NCBI RefSeq assembly: GCF_040448695.1
Contig: NZ_CP159307.1
Coordinates: 1,426,001-1,490,000 of the forward strand
Direction of reading: 5' to 3'
From: Dehalogenimonas sp. 4OHTPN
Lineage (GTDB): Bacteria > Chloroflexota > Dehalococcoidia > Dehalococcoidales > Dehalococcoidaceae
DNA: 64,000 nucleotides
Shown here: positions 7,932 through 17,228 of the stretch, piece after piece
How the letters are laid out: each line of letters starts with the position of its first letter
How positions within the stretch are numbered: the stretch's first letter is position 1
Translations under genes and position numbers: made by a program
The notes under the pieces: model-generated
Seen by the model: the letters and a program-made list of their open reading frames with translations, nothing else
What the model was told of the DNA's origin: nothing
Databases searched by the model: none

Positions 7932-9386
7932 ATGAAATCCCATTCCACGATGAGTCGCCGCGACTTTATGAAGTCTGTTGGTTTAGGTTCTGCAGCCATA
8001 GCTGGCATGAGCGCAAGTGCCCCCCTGTTTCATGATCTAGATGAAATGGCAGGAATAGGTGCTGCCGAAACTTTTAACTCCACTACATCCATGCAAAAAC
8101 GTCCTTGGTGGGTTAAAGAAGTTGATATTCCGACAGTAGAAATCGACTTGAAACTACGCACACCGTATGCCGGCCCTACCCCATCTGCTGGTACGTTATC
8201 TTCCATATATGTTTCTAAAGAGGAGAGTGCTGCCATCCTGGCTTCTCAAAAGAACAATGCTATTGAAGGAGCAAAAAACAACCGGCCAGGTTTTACATTG
8301 CGTGACCAAATTGGAGCTTGGGCTTCACTAGATAGAGGACAAACAGGATACTTAAAATATCCCCCCGAAGGTTTTCGAACAATAAAAGTCACCCATGAAA
8401 CCTTAGGAGTTCCAAAGTGGGAAGGTTCAGAAACAGAAAACGCGTTTATGATTCGAACTTTCTTGCGGCAATTTGGGGTAGGGGCTATTGGATATGCAAG
8501 GGTGGATGACGACAGCGTCGGACCACGTAAACCCCTTTTTAATACACACGTGAGATTGGAAAACAACGCAGATTATAAGTACGATTCTAATGGCGTTTTT
8601 GTCATGCCAGAAAAATGCAAATATGCCATTATCATGTATGACAGAAGTCCCCGAGATCCGAATAATTATCGTCGTACTGTGAATAGCCCTCAAGCCTTTG
8701 TATCAAACATGGAAAAATGTGAGTATGGTCATAAGCTTCAAAACTTCCTTTGGGGCTTAGGCTACCAATCTTATTGGTTTGAAGACGGTACAACTAGTAA
8801 GTTTACAGGGACCCCAACTAATGTTTGGGGCATTCTCTCAGGTATAGGAGAATATAACCGAATTCATAATGCTGTTTCACAGCCAGAAGGCGAGAGCGGC
8901 AATTTCGCGAGTATTCTCTTCACCGATTTACCGTTACCTACTACCAAACCTATAGACTTTGGTGCCTTGGAATTCTGTAAAACCTGCGGTATTTGTGCGG
9001 ACGTTTGCCCGGCCGGAGCAATTCCAACGGTGGAAGAATATAAAGAGCCAACTTGGAACCGAGCCACAGGACCTTGGAGCGCTTCAAATGACCACCGAGG
9101 CTACCCTAATAAATCTATTGAATGTGTAAAGTGGTATTTTTCTTACGCAATTACAGCCTACGCCCCTGCCTCTCGCCCTGTTGGAGTGTGTCGCCGATGT
9201 GCCAGCCATTGTGTCTTTAGCAAAGACCATAAGGCCTGGATTCATGAAGTGGTTAAGGGTGTAGTCTCCACTACCCCTGTAATGAACTCCTTCTTTACTA
9301 AAATGGATAGGCTATCCGGTTACAGTGACGTCATCTCAGATGAAGGCAGAGCAGAATATTGGCATCAGTATCTACCCGCTATCTAG
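7932..9386 (+). CDS. rdhA: Reductive dehalogenase catalytic subunit RdhA
   Basis: A 484-residue RdhA with a Tat signal (MSRRDFMKSVGLGSAA). Cluster motifs are FCKTCGICADVCP and GVCRRCASHC, with the additional cysteine in ECVKWYF. An rdhB-like gene follows after 17 bp, making this one of three complete rdhAB pairs in the window. The gene is AT-rich like its island neighbours. It is closest in motif style to the signal-less paralogue at 6331 (shared PTVEIDLKL and GPW(N/S)ASNDH(K/R)GY). A hairpin lies in the upstream gap. Confidence 0.96.
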   Translation: MKSHSTMSRRDFMKSVGLGSAAIAGMSASAPLFHDLDEMAGIGAAETFNSTTSMQKRPWWVKEVDIPTVEIDLKLRTPYAGPTPSAGTLSSIYVSKEESAAILASQKNNAIEGAKNNRPGFTLRDQIGAWASLDRGQTGYLKYPPEGFRTIKVTHETLGVPKWEGSETENAFMIRTFLRQFGVGAIGYARVDDDSVGPRKPLFNTHVRLENNADYKYDSNGVFVMPEKCKYAIIMYDRSPRDPNNYRRTVNSPQAFVSNMEKCEYGHKLQNFLWGLGYQSYWFEDGTTSKFTGTPTNVWGILSGIGEYNRIHNAVSQPEGESGNFASILFTDLPLPTTKPIDFGALEFCKTCGICADVCPAGAIPTVEEYKEPTWNRATGPWSASNDHRGYPNKSIECVKWYFSYAITAYAPASRPVGVCRRCASHCVFSKDHKAWIHEVVKGVVSTTPVMNSFFTKMDRLSGYSDVISDEGRAEYWHQYLPAI

Positions 9387-9403
9387 TATGAGGAGAAGAA
9401 GAA

Positions 9404-9622
9404 ATGAAATTAAATATTGACTTTAAATGGTATCAATGGCTTTCTGGAGTAGTTTCTCTTATTCTGGCATCTTTCTTGATTCATGAAATATTTGCTACCC
9501 TAGCGGAATCTCAACCTGGTACAGTCAAGATACTTTCTTTGCTTATTGGAATTCCATTGGTTATCTTCCTGTATCTGACCTTTGGTTTAAGGTCGGCACT
9601 AAAAAAATACAAATCTAACTAA
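9404..9622 (+). CDS. rdhB: RdhB-like membrane anchor
   Basis: A 72-residue protein with two hydrophobic helices (roughly residues 10-32 and 40-62) and a basic C-terminal tail. It lies 17 bp after an rdhA with a ribosome site (GAGGAG). This matches RdhB, the small integral membrane protein thought to hold RdhA on the outer face of the membrane, although many RdhB are nearer 90 residues with three helices. Identification rests on position and topology. Confidence 0.8.
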   Translation: MKLNIDFKWYQWLSGVVSLILASFLIHEIFATLAESQPGTVKILSLLIGIPLVIFLYLTFGLRSALKKYKSN

Positions 9623-9640
9623 CCTCCCAAAATTCATAAA

Positions 9641-9684
9641 CACCCGTGCAGACTTTTTTTGAAAAAGCTCACGGGTGTTTTTTG
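9641..9684 (+). terminator. Intrinsic terminator of the rdhAB pair
   Basis: An 8 bp stem (CACCCGTG/CACGGGTG) with an A/T-rich upper part is followed by a run of T. It lies 18 bp after the rdhB stop. Confidence 0.85.
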
Positions 9685-9769
9685 ATCAAATATGACTATA
9701 TTTAAGAGTAGGGAATTTGTACTTGGCATTTCATATCTTAATCAATTATGACTATTTTCCCAATAACAA

Positions 9770-9862
9770 CACCCGACTCGCTTCATCAGCCCCTCGGTAA
9801 TTCTCGCCGAGATACATTCCAGGATAAGTCGAGTTTCAAGCAGAGTCCGAGTCTCCCGACAA
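9770..9862 (+). repeat. Degraded hairpin plus tmRNA-tail-like core (unit 3)
   Basis: CTTCATCAGCCCCTCGGT is the right half of the usual hairpin; the left half no longer pairs fully. The core GTTTCAAGCAGAGTCCGAGT follows at 9833. Nothing else is visible in the 9685-9996 gap. Confidence 0.55.
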
Positions 9863-9996
9863 ACGATCCAGCTGAAAGCCACGAGCCACCGATGGTCCCT
9901 TGCGGCCTAGCCAAACGACTCCTATAATGAGCCGAACCAAAAGGACTTAGTTTTGGTAAATTCTAATTTGGCTTGTTTTTCCTGTGGATCCTACCA

Positions 9997-11502
9997 ATGA
10001 ATGACGATATATCTGAACTAGACTATCTGACCGAGAGATATCAAGCTATCTTCAATGAGGCCAGAGATGGAATCGTCCTTATTGAATCCGAAACTGGGCG
10101 TATCATAGATGCAAATCAAGAGTATCAGCGTCAAACTGGACGAAACCTAGATACATTAAAAACATTACATGTTTGGCAAACACGTGCTCCCGAAAAACAA
10201 GAGGAAGCAGCGACTTTCTTTACCAATTTGAAAATTCAAGGTATGACGTCACCTATTGAAACAGAGTTCCAACGACCTGATGGCACAATATGCCCTGTTG
10301 AGTTTATCGGACGCAAGATCCAAATTGGTAAATGCTTTTTTTATTTAAGTATCACGCGCGACATCACTGAGCGGCGTCAAATAGAAAACAGGCTCCGTGA
10401 ATCAGAAATCCTATATAAGGCCATTTTCGAGACCACCGGCACTGCGATGGCAATTGATGACGCCGCTCGAAAGTTGAAATTGGTTAATAACAGGTTTGCA
10501 ATTTTATCCGGTTACGAGAAAGAAGAACTCGAGGGTAAGCGTAGTTGGACTGAGTTTATCGACACAAAGTATATTCAATCGATGACGTCTCTTTCTGATC
10601 AACGAAAATCCCATCCAGAACACAAGGATCCACATACATACGAATTCGAATGGATCGATAAATTTGGACACAAACGTAATATCCTAATAAATTCTGACAC
10701 AATCGTCGGCACACAAATGACTGTGGCCTCCCTTCTCGATATTACAGATTACAAGCAAGCTGTGATCGAGACCGAGAAGGCAAAAAATGAGGCTAATGCG
10801 CTACGCGAGTCAGAGAGGTTAAAGACCGAACTATTATCAATGGTCTCTCATGAGCTGAGAACACCACTGACAGCCATCAAGGGTCTGGTAACATCGCTGC
10901 TTCGAAAGGATATTTCTTGGGATCGGGTTGAGGTCCGCGACTTCTTAGAAAATATCGACCATGAAACTGACCGGTTAGAACATCTAATAAGCGATCTTCT
11001 CGATATGACCCGGCTCGAAACCGGCAGTCTCACCTTGGAACCGGACTGGTTCCATCCTGGGGAGATAGTTGCCTCAATTGAAAAGGAGATCGAAAGTCTT
11101 TGCAGAGCCCATGTTCTTAAAAAGATAATCGAACCTGACCTACCCCTACTTTATGTTGATTGCACACGGATTGGGCAAGTGTTGGTCAACTTAATCGAAA
11201 ACGCTGCCCATTTCTCACCCGAAGGAACTGTAATCATTTTGGAAATCGCCGAAAACGAAGGAAATATCATTTTTAAGGTCACTGATTTTGGATGTGGTAT
11301 ACCAAATAATGCAAGATCGCAAATCTTTAATCGTTTTTACCGCTTAAAGTGTAATTCTAACTTTAGTAATCGTGGCACTGGACTTGGCTTAGCAATTTGC
11401 CGTGGCATCATCGAAGCCCATAATGGTAGCATAAACTTCATTTCAAAAGAGGGGCATGGTTCGACCTTTTTTTTCCAAATTCCCACAAAGATACAAAATT
11501 AA
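9997..11502 (+). CDS. Soluble PAS-PAS sensor histidine kinase
   Basis: A 501-residue kinase with no membrane segments: PAS 1 (residues ~12-125), PAS 2 (~135-252), a phosphoacceptor helix with His285 in MVSHELRTPLTA, and a HATPase domain with NLIENAAHF, DFGCGIP and GTGLGLA. Its start is placed at MNDDISEL, since the codons before it form a hydrophobic run without a ribosome site. It overlaps the following response regulator by one base, and an rdhA lies 150 bp beyond that. Cytosolic PAS kinases next to rdhA are typical of Dehalococcoidia, so it probably senses an organohalide or redox cue to control the rdhA at 12344. Confidence 0.93.
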   Translation: MNDDISELDYLTERYQAIFNEARDGIVLIESETGRIIDANQEYQRQTGRNLDTLKTLHVWQTRAPEKQEEAATFFTNLKIQGMTSPIETEFQRPDGTICPVEFIGRKIQIGKCFFYLSITRDITERRQIENRLRESEILYKAIFETTGTAMAIDDAARKLKLVNNRFAILSGYEKEELEGKRSWTEFIDTKYIQSMTSLSDQRKSHPEHKDPHTYEFEWIDKFGHKRNILINSDTIVGTQMTVASLLDITDYKQAVIETEKAKNEANALRESERLKTELLSMVSHELRTPLTAIKGLVTSLLRKDISWDRVEVRDFLENIDHETDRLEHLISDLLDMTRLETGSLTLEPDWFHPGEIVASIEKEIESLCRAHVLKKIIEPDLPLLYVDCTRIGQVLVNLIENAAHFSPEGTVIILEIAENEGNIIFKVTDFGCGIPNNARSQIFNRFYRLKCNSNFSNRGTGLGLAICRGIIEAHNGSINFISKEGHGSTFFFQIPTKIQN

Positions 11503-12194
11503 TGGGTAATAAGATACTAATAGTCGATGACGACCCCATAATTGTCAAGTTTTTACGCGCCAACCTCAAGGCTGAAGGCTTTGATGTTCTGACTGCCTCC
11601 GACGGATGTCAAGCGATAGAGTTGACCGAAAAGGATATGCCAGATTTAGTTATTTTGGACATAATGATGCCTAATATGGATGGTTACGAGGTTATTCGCA
11701 GCCTGCGTTCATGGACTCAAGTTCCTATTCTTGTGTTATCTGCCCGTGGCGGAATGAATGACAAAGTAACCTGTCTAAATCTTGGTGCTGATGACTACTT
11801 GACCAAACCGTTTAGTGTTGAGGAGTTAACCGCTCGCGTGCATGCTGTTCTTAGACGGTTCAAAGCATTTAATTTTTCATCAGCACTGCCAGTCTCAACC
11901 CCCCAATTTTTTTTGGATCCAAGTACTCGGCGAGTCCTCTTCGAAGGAAAGGAGATCCGGTTGACACCAACTGAATACCTTCTCCTAAGAGAACTACTTC
12001 TTAGCCCAGATAAAGTGCTGACCCAAGCAGTACTCCTTAGAAAAATCTGGGGCAGCGAATATATTAACGACCGCCAATATTTGCATGTGTTTATTGGTCG
12101 CCTCAGATCAAAAATTGAGAAAGATCCTGCTCACCCAAAGATCATCGAAACAGTCTCTGGTGTAGGCTACTTGTACCGTACGTCAGGTTCCTAG
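11502..12194 (+). CDS. OmpR-family response regulator
   Basis: A 230-residue regulator. The receiver domain has acidic residues DDDP at its N-terminus, phospho-acceptor Asp53 in LVILDIMMPNMDG, and Lys in DDYLTKPF. The C-terminal winged helix has the typical LTPTEYLLLRELL and VSGVGYLYR. It overlaps the kinase gene by one base. The rdhA at 12344 is the likely target, being 149 bp downstream on the same strand. Confidence 0.95.
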   Translation: MGNKILIVDDDPIIVKFLRANLKAEGFDVLTASDGCQAIELTEKDMPDLVILDIMMPNMDGYEVIRSLRSWTQVPILVLSARGGMNDKVTCLNLGADDYLTKPFSVEELTARVHAVLRRFKAFNFSSALPVSTPQFFLDPSTRRVLFEGKEIRLTPTEYLLLRELLLSPDKVLTQAVLLRKIWGSEYINDRQYLHVFIGRLRSKIEKDPAHPKIIETVSGVGYLYRTSGS

Positions 12195-12343
12195 CCTACT
12201 TGTAATTTTTTTTGTGTGAATATTTTAGCTAATATCGTTTAGCTTCCATTTAGTCCCTCCCTTTAATTTTTAGTTGTTTTTTAGCATTACGATGTTACAA
12301 TTCATTACATATAGGTTGAGTCTACCACCTAAAGGAGGAGCAT

Positions 12344-13798
12344 ATGCAAGGGTACCACTCAACATTCTCTCGTAGAGAGTTCATGAAAGGCCTCGGGATA
12401 ACCACCGCAGGGATCGGTGGTGCAGCTCTGATTGCACCGTCTTTCCACGACACCGATGAACTTCTGTCATCCGCAGCAACTCTAGAATATAAAGATCCAT
12501 GGTATGTAAAAGAAGCCGAAGAGCCAACAGTCGAAATCGACTGGAATACCATGCAACGGTTCCCAAAAGCAAAATACAACAATTTTGCCCAACATCTTTC
12601 GGCGGATGACGCCAAAGCAATTCAGGCTAAAACAAAAGCCGATACGATTAAACAAATGACAGATAACTCCAAACCGGGGTGGATGTTACGGGACAACGCA
12701 ATAAAACTACTTGGGTGGGCGGGCGTACGCTATCGAATGTCACTGGCCAATTCACTTAAAGAATGGGTCGAGGGCTGGAGTATTATCCCAACCCCTACAC
12801 TCCTAGGCGTTCCTCGATGGCAGGGCAGTCCCGAGGAGGGTTCTTTATTAGTCACACAAGCTCTCCGACTTGCTGGTGCTTCAAGTATTGGATTCGGTGA
12901 AATCACCCCAAGCACCACTGAAAAAATGATTTGGGGACAAATGCCACAGAATCCTTTTCCGGCCCTTGTTTTTGAAGGAAGTGGACCAAAACCTGTTTTC
13001 GACAGTGCCGCGAACAAGGTGGTAATTCCCAACAGCTCAAGATATGCTATTGTTCATACGATTAGGCAATCCTTAGATGCATCGGCTAGACCAGGTTACC
13101 TCTCAGACGGTGCTGCTGGCCAAGCATACGATAATTGCGACATCGCTCAGTGGCGCTTGCAATGTTTTCTCAGAGTCCTAGGATACTCATCCATCAGCCA
13201 GAATATCCAAGGTAATGGACCAATTGTCGGTTGGGGTGTAATAGCCGGCCTTGGTGAACAGGGGCGTCTGCAGCATTTGGTCACTCCGAGGTGGGGTCCA
13301 ATGATCCGCCAATCTACGATGAACATCGTCGATATTCCGGTAGCGCCGACCAAACCTGTAGATTTTGGTGCTCGGCGGTTCTGCTATACATGTAAAAAAT
13401 GCGCGGATCTCTGCCCGTCAGGCGCCATTCCCAATGTTACTGAACCTTCCTGGGAAATAACCGCCAAATACGATCTGGTCAAACCCGAGCTCTTCAATAA
13501 CCCAGGAATTAAGACATGGTACTTTAATCACTTCAAATGTAACACGACTTGGCAAGAAACGGACACGTATTGTGGTATATGTCAGGCTACTTGTGTCTTC
13601 AGTAAAGAAGACGCAGCGTCTATCCATGAGGTTGTAAAAGCAACTCTGGCTTCGACACATGTTTTTAACTCTTTCTTTATCGATATGGATAACATGTTTG
13701 GATACGGCTCTACACCAAGTGATCAAATTGAACAATGGTGGGAGAAGCCCATTCCGGTGAACGGCATTCGTTACGAGAATGACGTCTTCTACCGATAA
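12344..13798 (+). CDS. rdhA: Reductive dehalogenase catalytic subunit RdhA
   Basis: A 484-residue RdhA with Tat signal (FSRREFMKGLGITTAG) and cluster motifs FCYTCKKCADLCP and TYCGICQATC. A strong ribosome site (AAAGGAGGAG) precedes the ATG. No rdhB follows. It lies directly after a two-component pair, suggesting inducible expression. Its 3' end is followed by a hairpin and tmRNA-tail-like core, as with other island rdhA genes. Confidence 0.96.
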   Translation: MQGYHSTFSRREFMKGLGITTAGIGGAALIAPSFHDTDELLSSAATLEYKDPWYVKEAEEPTVEIDWNTMQRFPKAKYNNFAQHLSADDAKAIQAKTKADTIKQMTDNSKPGWMLRDNAIKLLGWAGVRYRMSLANSLKEWVEGWSIIPTPTLLGVPRWQGSPEEGSLLVTQALRLAGASSIGFGEITPSTTEKMIWGQMPQNPFPALVFEGSGPKPVFDSAANKVVIPNSSRYAIVHTIRQSLDASARPGYLSDGAAGQAYDNCDIAQWRLQCFLRVLGYSSISQNIQGNGPIVGWGVIAGLGEQGRLQHLVTPRWGPMIRQSTMNIVDIPVAPTKPVDFGARRFCYTCKKCADLCPSGAIPNVTEPSWEITAKYDLVKPELFNNPGIKTWYFNHFKCNTTWQETDTYCGICQATCVFSKEDAASIHEVVKATLASTHVFNSFFIDMDNMFGYGSTPSDQIEQWWEKPIPVNGIRYENDVFYR

Positions 13799-13827
13799 TT
13801 AGGCTTGGCAAACTGAGGGCAATAAAC

Positions 13828-13980
13828 AACCGAGGGGCTTCATCAGCCCCTCGGTCTCATTTTCACTCAGCCACCCACAGATATCACTGATTGTTTCAGA
13901 GAGAAACGGACTCTACGAGGAAGACGAAGCTGAAAAGATATTACTAATGACTGCGGACCTTCATCAGCTCCTCAGTCATT
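13828..13980 (+). repeat. Hairpin, tmRNA-tail-like core, second hairpin (unit 4)
   Basis: CCGAGGGGCTTCATCAGCCC... forms the terminator-like hairpin of the rdhA at 13828-13855. The core (ATTGTTTCAGAGAGAAACGG, ACTCTACGAGGAAGACGAA) spans 13889-13929. A second hairpin based on TGACTG...CAGTCA spans about 13947-13980. Confidence 0.7.
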
Positions 13981-14009
13981 ACCCCAAGACCCACTCTAAA
14001 ATATGCTAC

Positions 14010-14220
14010 CTATTTGGGGGGCCCAAACTTCTGCTCTAGTTCCTTGATTTTAGCCATGATTTTTTGTGAAAGTGGATTGGAGGGATCAATCAGAAATGCG
14101 CTCTGAACCTGTTCTTTGGCCATTTCGAATCAGGTCATTGTCTGATAGGCGGCAGCTAGATCGTTCAGGTTATGGGTGTTTAAAGGCGCCAGATCATTCG
14201 CCCTATTAAGATCTTTGATA
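14010..14220 (-). pseudogene. TPR-type protein remnant with an in-frame stop
   Basis: The minus strand reads NLNDLAAAYQTMT, a TGA at 14130-14132, then FEMAKEQVQSAFLIDPSNPL and a lysine-rich end, to TAG at 14010. This has the helix periodicity and PSNPLSQ-type turns of tetratricopeptide repeats. The upstream part is missing, so it is a fragment with a stop codon. Confidence 0.6.
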
Positions 14221-14270
14221 GTGGGTCAATTTGAAATTGTGTTGCCAAAGGGTGAGGGATTGTCGAATGG

Positions 14271-14921
14271 TCAGATGTTATAGTCCGTGAGATCGGCAAT
14301 CTGATCATAATTCGATTTTCGCACCCATGTACACCAAAGGTTCTTGCCCGGGATGCTTAGTCTGGTATTATATGGAAACGAGCCAAATGATTTGGCATCC
14401 CAAGACGTTACTTCTGTAAAACAATATGGGCATTTTTGTTGGACATATTCAAGGGCTGGTTTCAGGTCAGTATCGGTAGAGGCGATTACACCAACATCGT
14501 ACTTGCCATCAAGAGCTAACGCTACAAAATCAATCGCTAAAGCGACATCAACGCCTTTTTGACGGGCTTTTTCCATCGGCCAATTGGACGGATATTTCAA
14601 TGGGCGAGAGATGACTTTTACGTGCGCTTGTTGCCATACATTGATCTGCTTCAAACAAGCCCCGTAGGTTTTGGGCTCTTTATTAGGGTCAGGCAAACCA
14701 GTATAAAGTCTAACCTGTTCAACATGGCGCATACTTCCAGCAGGGGCGGAATCTCTAATGAATTGAGCATATTTCATGGGATCAATCTGGCCCATGTAAT
14801 GGGGATCGGTCTGATTAAAAAAGGAATGTCTTGCGCCTTGATACACATTGGCGTAGTCAATAAAGAGGATAAGTCTTTTGGAATAGTTGTTCGGCATGGC
14901 AATAAAAACAAACCTCGCCAA
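14271..14921 (-). CDS. NYN-domain (LabA/DUF88-like) predicted ribonuclease
   Basis: A 216-residue protein with the NYN/PIN-like signature: LILFIDYANVYQGAR near the N-terminus, KGVDVALAIDFVALAL in the middle and VGVIASTDTDLKPALEYVQ, which provide the conserved acidic residues. NYN domains are metal-dependent RNases found in RNA processing and sometimes in defence or toxin loci. A TTG start at 14921 has GAGGGG in front; the first ATG (14897) does not. It stands alone, with a broken TPR gene behind it. Confidence 0.85.
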   Translation of the reverse strand: MARFVFIAMPNNYSKRLILFIDYANVYQGARHSFFNQTDPHYMGQIDPMKYAQFIRDSAPAGSMRHVEQVRLYTGLPDPNKEPKTYGACLKQINVWQQAHVKVISRPLKYPSNWPMEKARQKGVDVALAIDFVALALDGKYDVGVIASTDTDLKPALEYVQQKCPYCFTEVTSWDAKSFGSFPYNTRLSIPGKNLWCTWVRKSNYDQIADLTDYNI

Positions 14922-15415
14922 TCTATCCCCTCTTCAGAGATAGATAGCGAGGAAGAGTACAAACATATTAACATGATGAACTTTTATATACAAAATCTAT
15001 TTGGGACGCAGCAACAGCGTTTATAACCAATTACACCGATATATACCATGCTCCATATCGCGCAGTTAATGGCAAACGATATTTTTACTCATTATCCTTG
15101 CTATCTTCATTTTTCGGTTATTCGTATAATATCCTCAATCGCTATGCCCTCTTAATAACACCCACAGCCATCACTGAAGTAACGACAATTGAACCTTTAG
15201 GCTATTCAACAGTTGGCCCTGGACCCCCTGGCCGTTGAGGTGCTTCAAGGCAGGGTCAGAGAAGGGCAAACTGTCAGAGTGGATGCTAGTAGCTGAGAAA
15301 TCCGTTTCCACTCCAGAGAAGCTGAATGAGAATTGGATATTTTCAAACGGATAAACACCAGCAGGCTTTTCCATCTCCTCGGCCATTCTAGCGGAAATCG
15401 ATTCTATAATAAGTC
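14922..15415. other. Gap without recognisable gene
   Basis: I see no convincing coding sequence here. CACCCACAG...ATCACTGAAG near 15160 may be a worn copy of the sequence that precedes the tmRNA-tail core elsewhere. Confidence 0.5.
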
Positions 15416-15500
15416 TTGTTTCAGATGGAGTTCGACTCTACGACCGAGGACGAACCTAAGTCGATACAGTCGAGTGGCAATCTATGCTGCCACTCGACTG
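15416..15500 (+). repeat. tmRNA-tail-like core plus 13 bp hairpin (unit 5)
   Basis: The core TTGTTTCAGATGGAGTTCGA, CTCTACGACCGAGGACGAACC is followed by a perfect 13 bp stem (15467-15479 with 15488-15500). The T-loop-like TTCGA is intact here. Confidence 0.7.
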
Positions 15501-15586
15501 ACTCAAGATAGACCTGCCATTGATATCAAGTTGTTTTACCAGATGCCCCTATGTTCAATTCATATGATACAATTTTGTTCGATCAG

Positions 15587-16156
15587 ATGGAGCCTGTTGT
15601 TTTCACTAATGCTAATCAGTGGCGGGCTTGGCTTACGGCTAACCACTACGTTGCCAAGGAAGTCTGGCTAATACATTTTAAGGTACGCAGTAAACAGTTA
15701 GGACTGCGCTATAAAGAAGCCCTGGACGAAGCTCTGTGTTTTGGTTGGATCGATAGTAAGGGGAAGAGTCTTGACACCGAAAGGTTTATCCTCAGATACA
15801 CACCACGAAAAGCAAGTAGTATCTGGTCATTAAAAAATAAGAACAGAGCCCTCGAATTGATCAGTTTAGGCAAAATGGCAGAAGCGGGCCTAAAGTCAGT
15901 CGAAGTAGCAAAAGCGAATGGGACATGGGACGGCGCATACACTGATCGGATAGCTGAATCCCTACCGGAGGAGTTCGCCTCCTTATTAAGCTTGAACAAA
16001 CACGCCTCTCAGAATTTCATTTGCTTTCCAACCAGCTCCCGGAATATGTATGTGCGATGGATCAGACAAGCTAAAACTGCGACAACAAGACAATCTAGGA
16101 TTAATACGGTTATCAAACGATCCGAAAAGAACCTTCAGCCTGGCGAAATAGAATGA
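15587..16156 (+). CDS. YdeI/OmdA-family protein
   Basis: About 189 residues with the hallmarks of the YdeI/OmpD-associated (bacteriocin-protection-like) family: WRAWLTANHYVAKEVWLIHF, YKEALDEALCFGWIDSKGKS and FTPRK-like RYTPRKASSIWSLKNK. The function of the family is poorly defined. I start it at MEPVVFTNAN; an upstream ATG at 15551 is also possible and neither has a strong ribosome site. It is an isolated cargo gene between two tmRNA-tail-like units. Confidence 0.85.
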   Translation: MEPVVFTNANQWRAWLTANHYVAKEVWLIHFKVRSKQLGLRYKEALDEALCFGWIDSKGKSLDTERFILRYTPRKASSIWSLKNKNRALELISLGKMAEAGLKSVEVAKANGTWDGAYTDRIAESLPEEFASLLSLNKHASQNFICFPTSSRNMYVRWIRQAKTATTRQSRINTVIKRSEKNLQPGEIE

Positions 16157-16215
16157 ATAGTCATACCAATATTTCACCATAAATGCATGACTTGGTGAAT
16201 GGGATTTGACATTAG

Positions 16216-16361
16216 GCGACCTTCATCAGCCCCTCGGTCTCTTTTTCGCCCAGCCACTCACAGATATCACTGATTGTTTCAGGTATAGTCCGGCTCTCCC
16301 CCGTCTCCACCAGAAGGGTATCCTTTTGGAGCACCTTGCATTGAGAGCAGGTGCTCCAATT
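16216..16361 (+). repeat. tmRNA 3'-tail-like sequence with CTCCACCA and terminator (unit 6)
   Basis: A half hairpin (CTTCATCAGCCCCTCGGTC) is followed by a core ending CTCTCCCCCGTCTCCACCA at 16312. This is the acceptor end expected of a tmRNA or tRNA-like molecule, though the T-loop is altered (GTCCGGC). An 11 bp stem (16326-16336/16349-16359) follows. Only this unit and that at 49619 carry the CTCCACCA end. I see no full tmRNA in front. Confidence 0.6.
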
Positions 16362-16490
16362 TACGTTTGATTTGCAAAACCTTTCTGGTTATTACTCGCT
16401 TTATACAATCTCAAATCCACCATTGTCTTTGAGAAAGTCGTATTGCCACCTTTTTGGTATAATGAAACCGTGAAAAGACAATCGCTTTTT

Positions 16491-16940
16491 ATGAGTGACA
16501 TATTTAAACTACATGGCAATGCTTCGATATCCATCGATGAAAGCGCCTCTTTAAAACAAGTTATCGGAGTTTATGCCGCAGACCCTGGGATCAGAGGTGT
16601 CTTCCTTATTGATTCTAAAAAAAGACTTTCCAGCATGGTATCAAGACACGCCATCCAGAAATGGGCCCAATACCAACTGTTCGGTAAATGGCACGATAGC
16701 CCTTGCTCGGAATTCACACACATCGTTGATAATGTACCAGCAAAACAAGTAGCACATGGCACTCCTGATAAGTTGAGTCTTAAACTTGGAGATGATTTAG
16801 AAACCGCTTTTGATAAAATGATGATGTTGAACGAAGATGTATTACCCGTAGTTGATGATGACGGGAATATCATCGGTGATCTAAGCTTGTCAGAGATTTT
16901 GGTGAAAGCCCTGGATGCTTCGGAAGAAACGCTCTGCTAA
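16491..16940 (+). CDS. CBS-domain-pair protein
   Basis: About 149 residues with two CBS motifs: one around ASLKQVIGVYAADPGIRGVFLI, the other LETAFDKMMMLNEDVLPVVD then IIGDLSLSEIL. CBS pairs bind adenine nucleotides and sense energy state. A TATAAT at 16458 lies just upstream; a GTG at 16470 is an alternative start that would be leaderless. The neighbouring truncated antiporter gene on the opposite strand suggests original chromosomal sequence. Confidence 0.8.
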   Translation: MSDIFKLHGNASISIDESASLKQVIGVYAADPGIRGVFLIDSKKRLSSMVSRHAIQKWAQYQLFGKWHDSPCSEFTHIVDNVPAKQVAHGTPDKLSLKLGDDLETAFDKMMMLNEDVLPVVDDDGNIIGDLSLSEILVKALDASEETLC

Positions 16941-16953
16941 ACGCCCAGGCAGA

Positions 16954-17164
16954 TTATGCCGGTTCGCCGTCTGGCTGTTCTCTAAGGCTACTTAACAGAT
17001 ATTGAATCTCAGTTGTTGTAATCCCGTATCGCCGTAAGGAATGCCGAATAATCTCCAAGCTAGCTTCATACTGAGGCTTCACGAGTTCGTTAACTCCGAT
17101 GTTTCTGAGTTTGTTGGCATCTGAGTCACGCTCAACTCTGGCAACGATATCCAATTTGGGATTC
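16954..17164 (-). pseudogene. C-terminal remnant of a CPA2/Kef-type antiporter
   Basis: The minus strand enters from the IS end and reads NPKLDIVARVERDSDANKLR, then GVNELVKPQYEASLEIIRHS, to TAA at 16954. This is the end of an RCK/TrkA-N domain as found at the C-terminus of KefB/RosB-like monovalent cation:proton antiporters. The membrane domain is missing, removed at the IS junction. Confidence 0.75.
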
Positions 17165-17228
17165 TGACCTGACCCCCTAAAACGAGTCCAGTTTGATAAT
17201 ATACTGGACCAAAAGAAAGGGGGAGAAT

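Noticed and set aside
5635-16361. CRISPR array
   Set aside because: The repeat cores are far apart, with genes between them, and are not regularly spaced.
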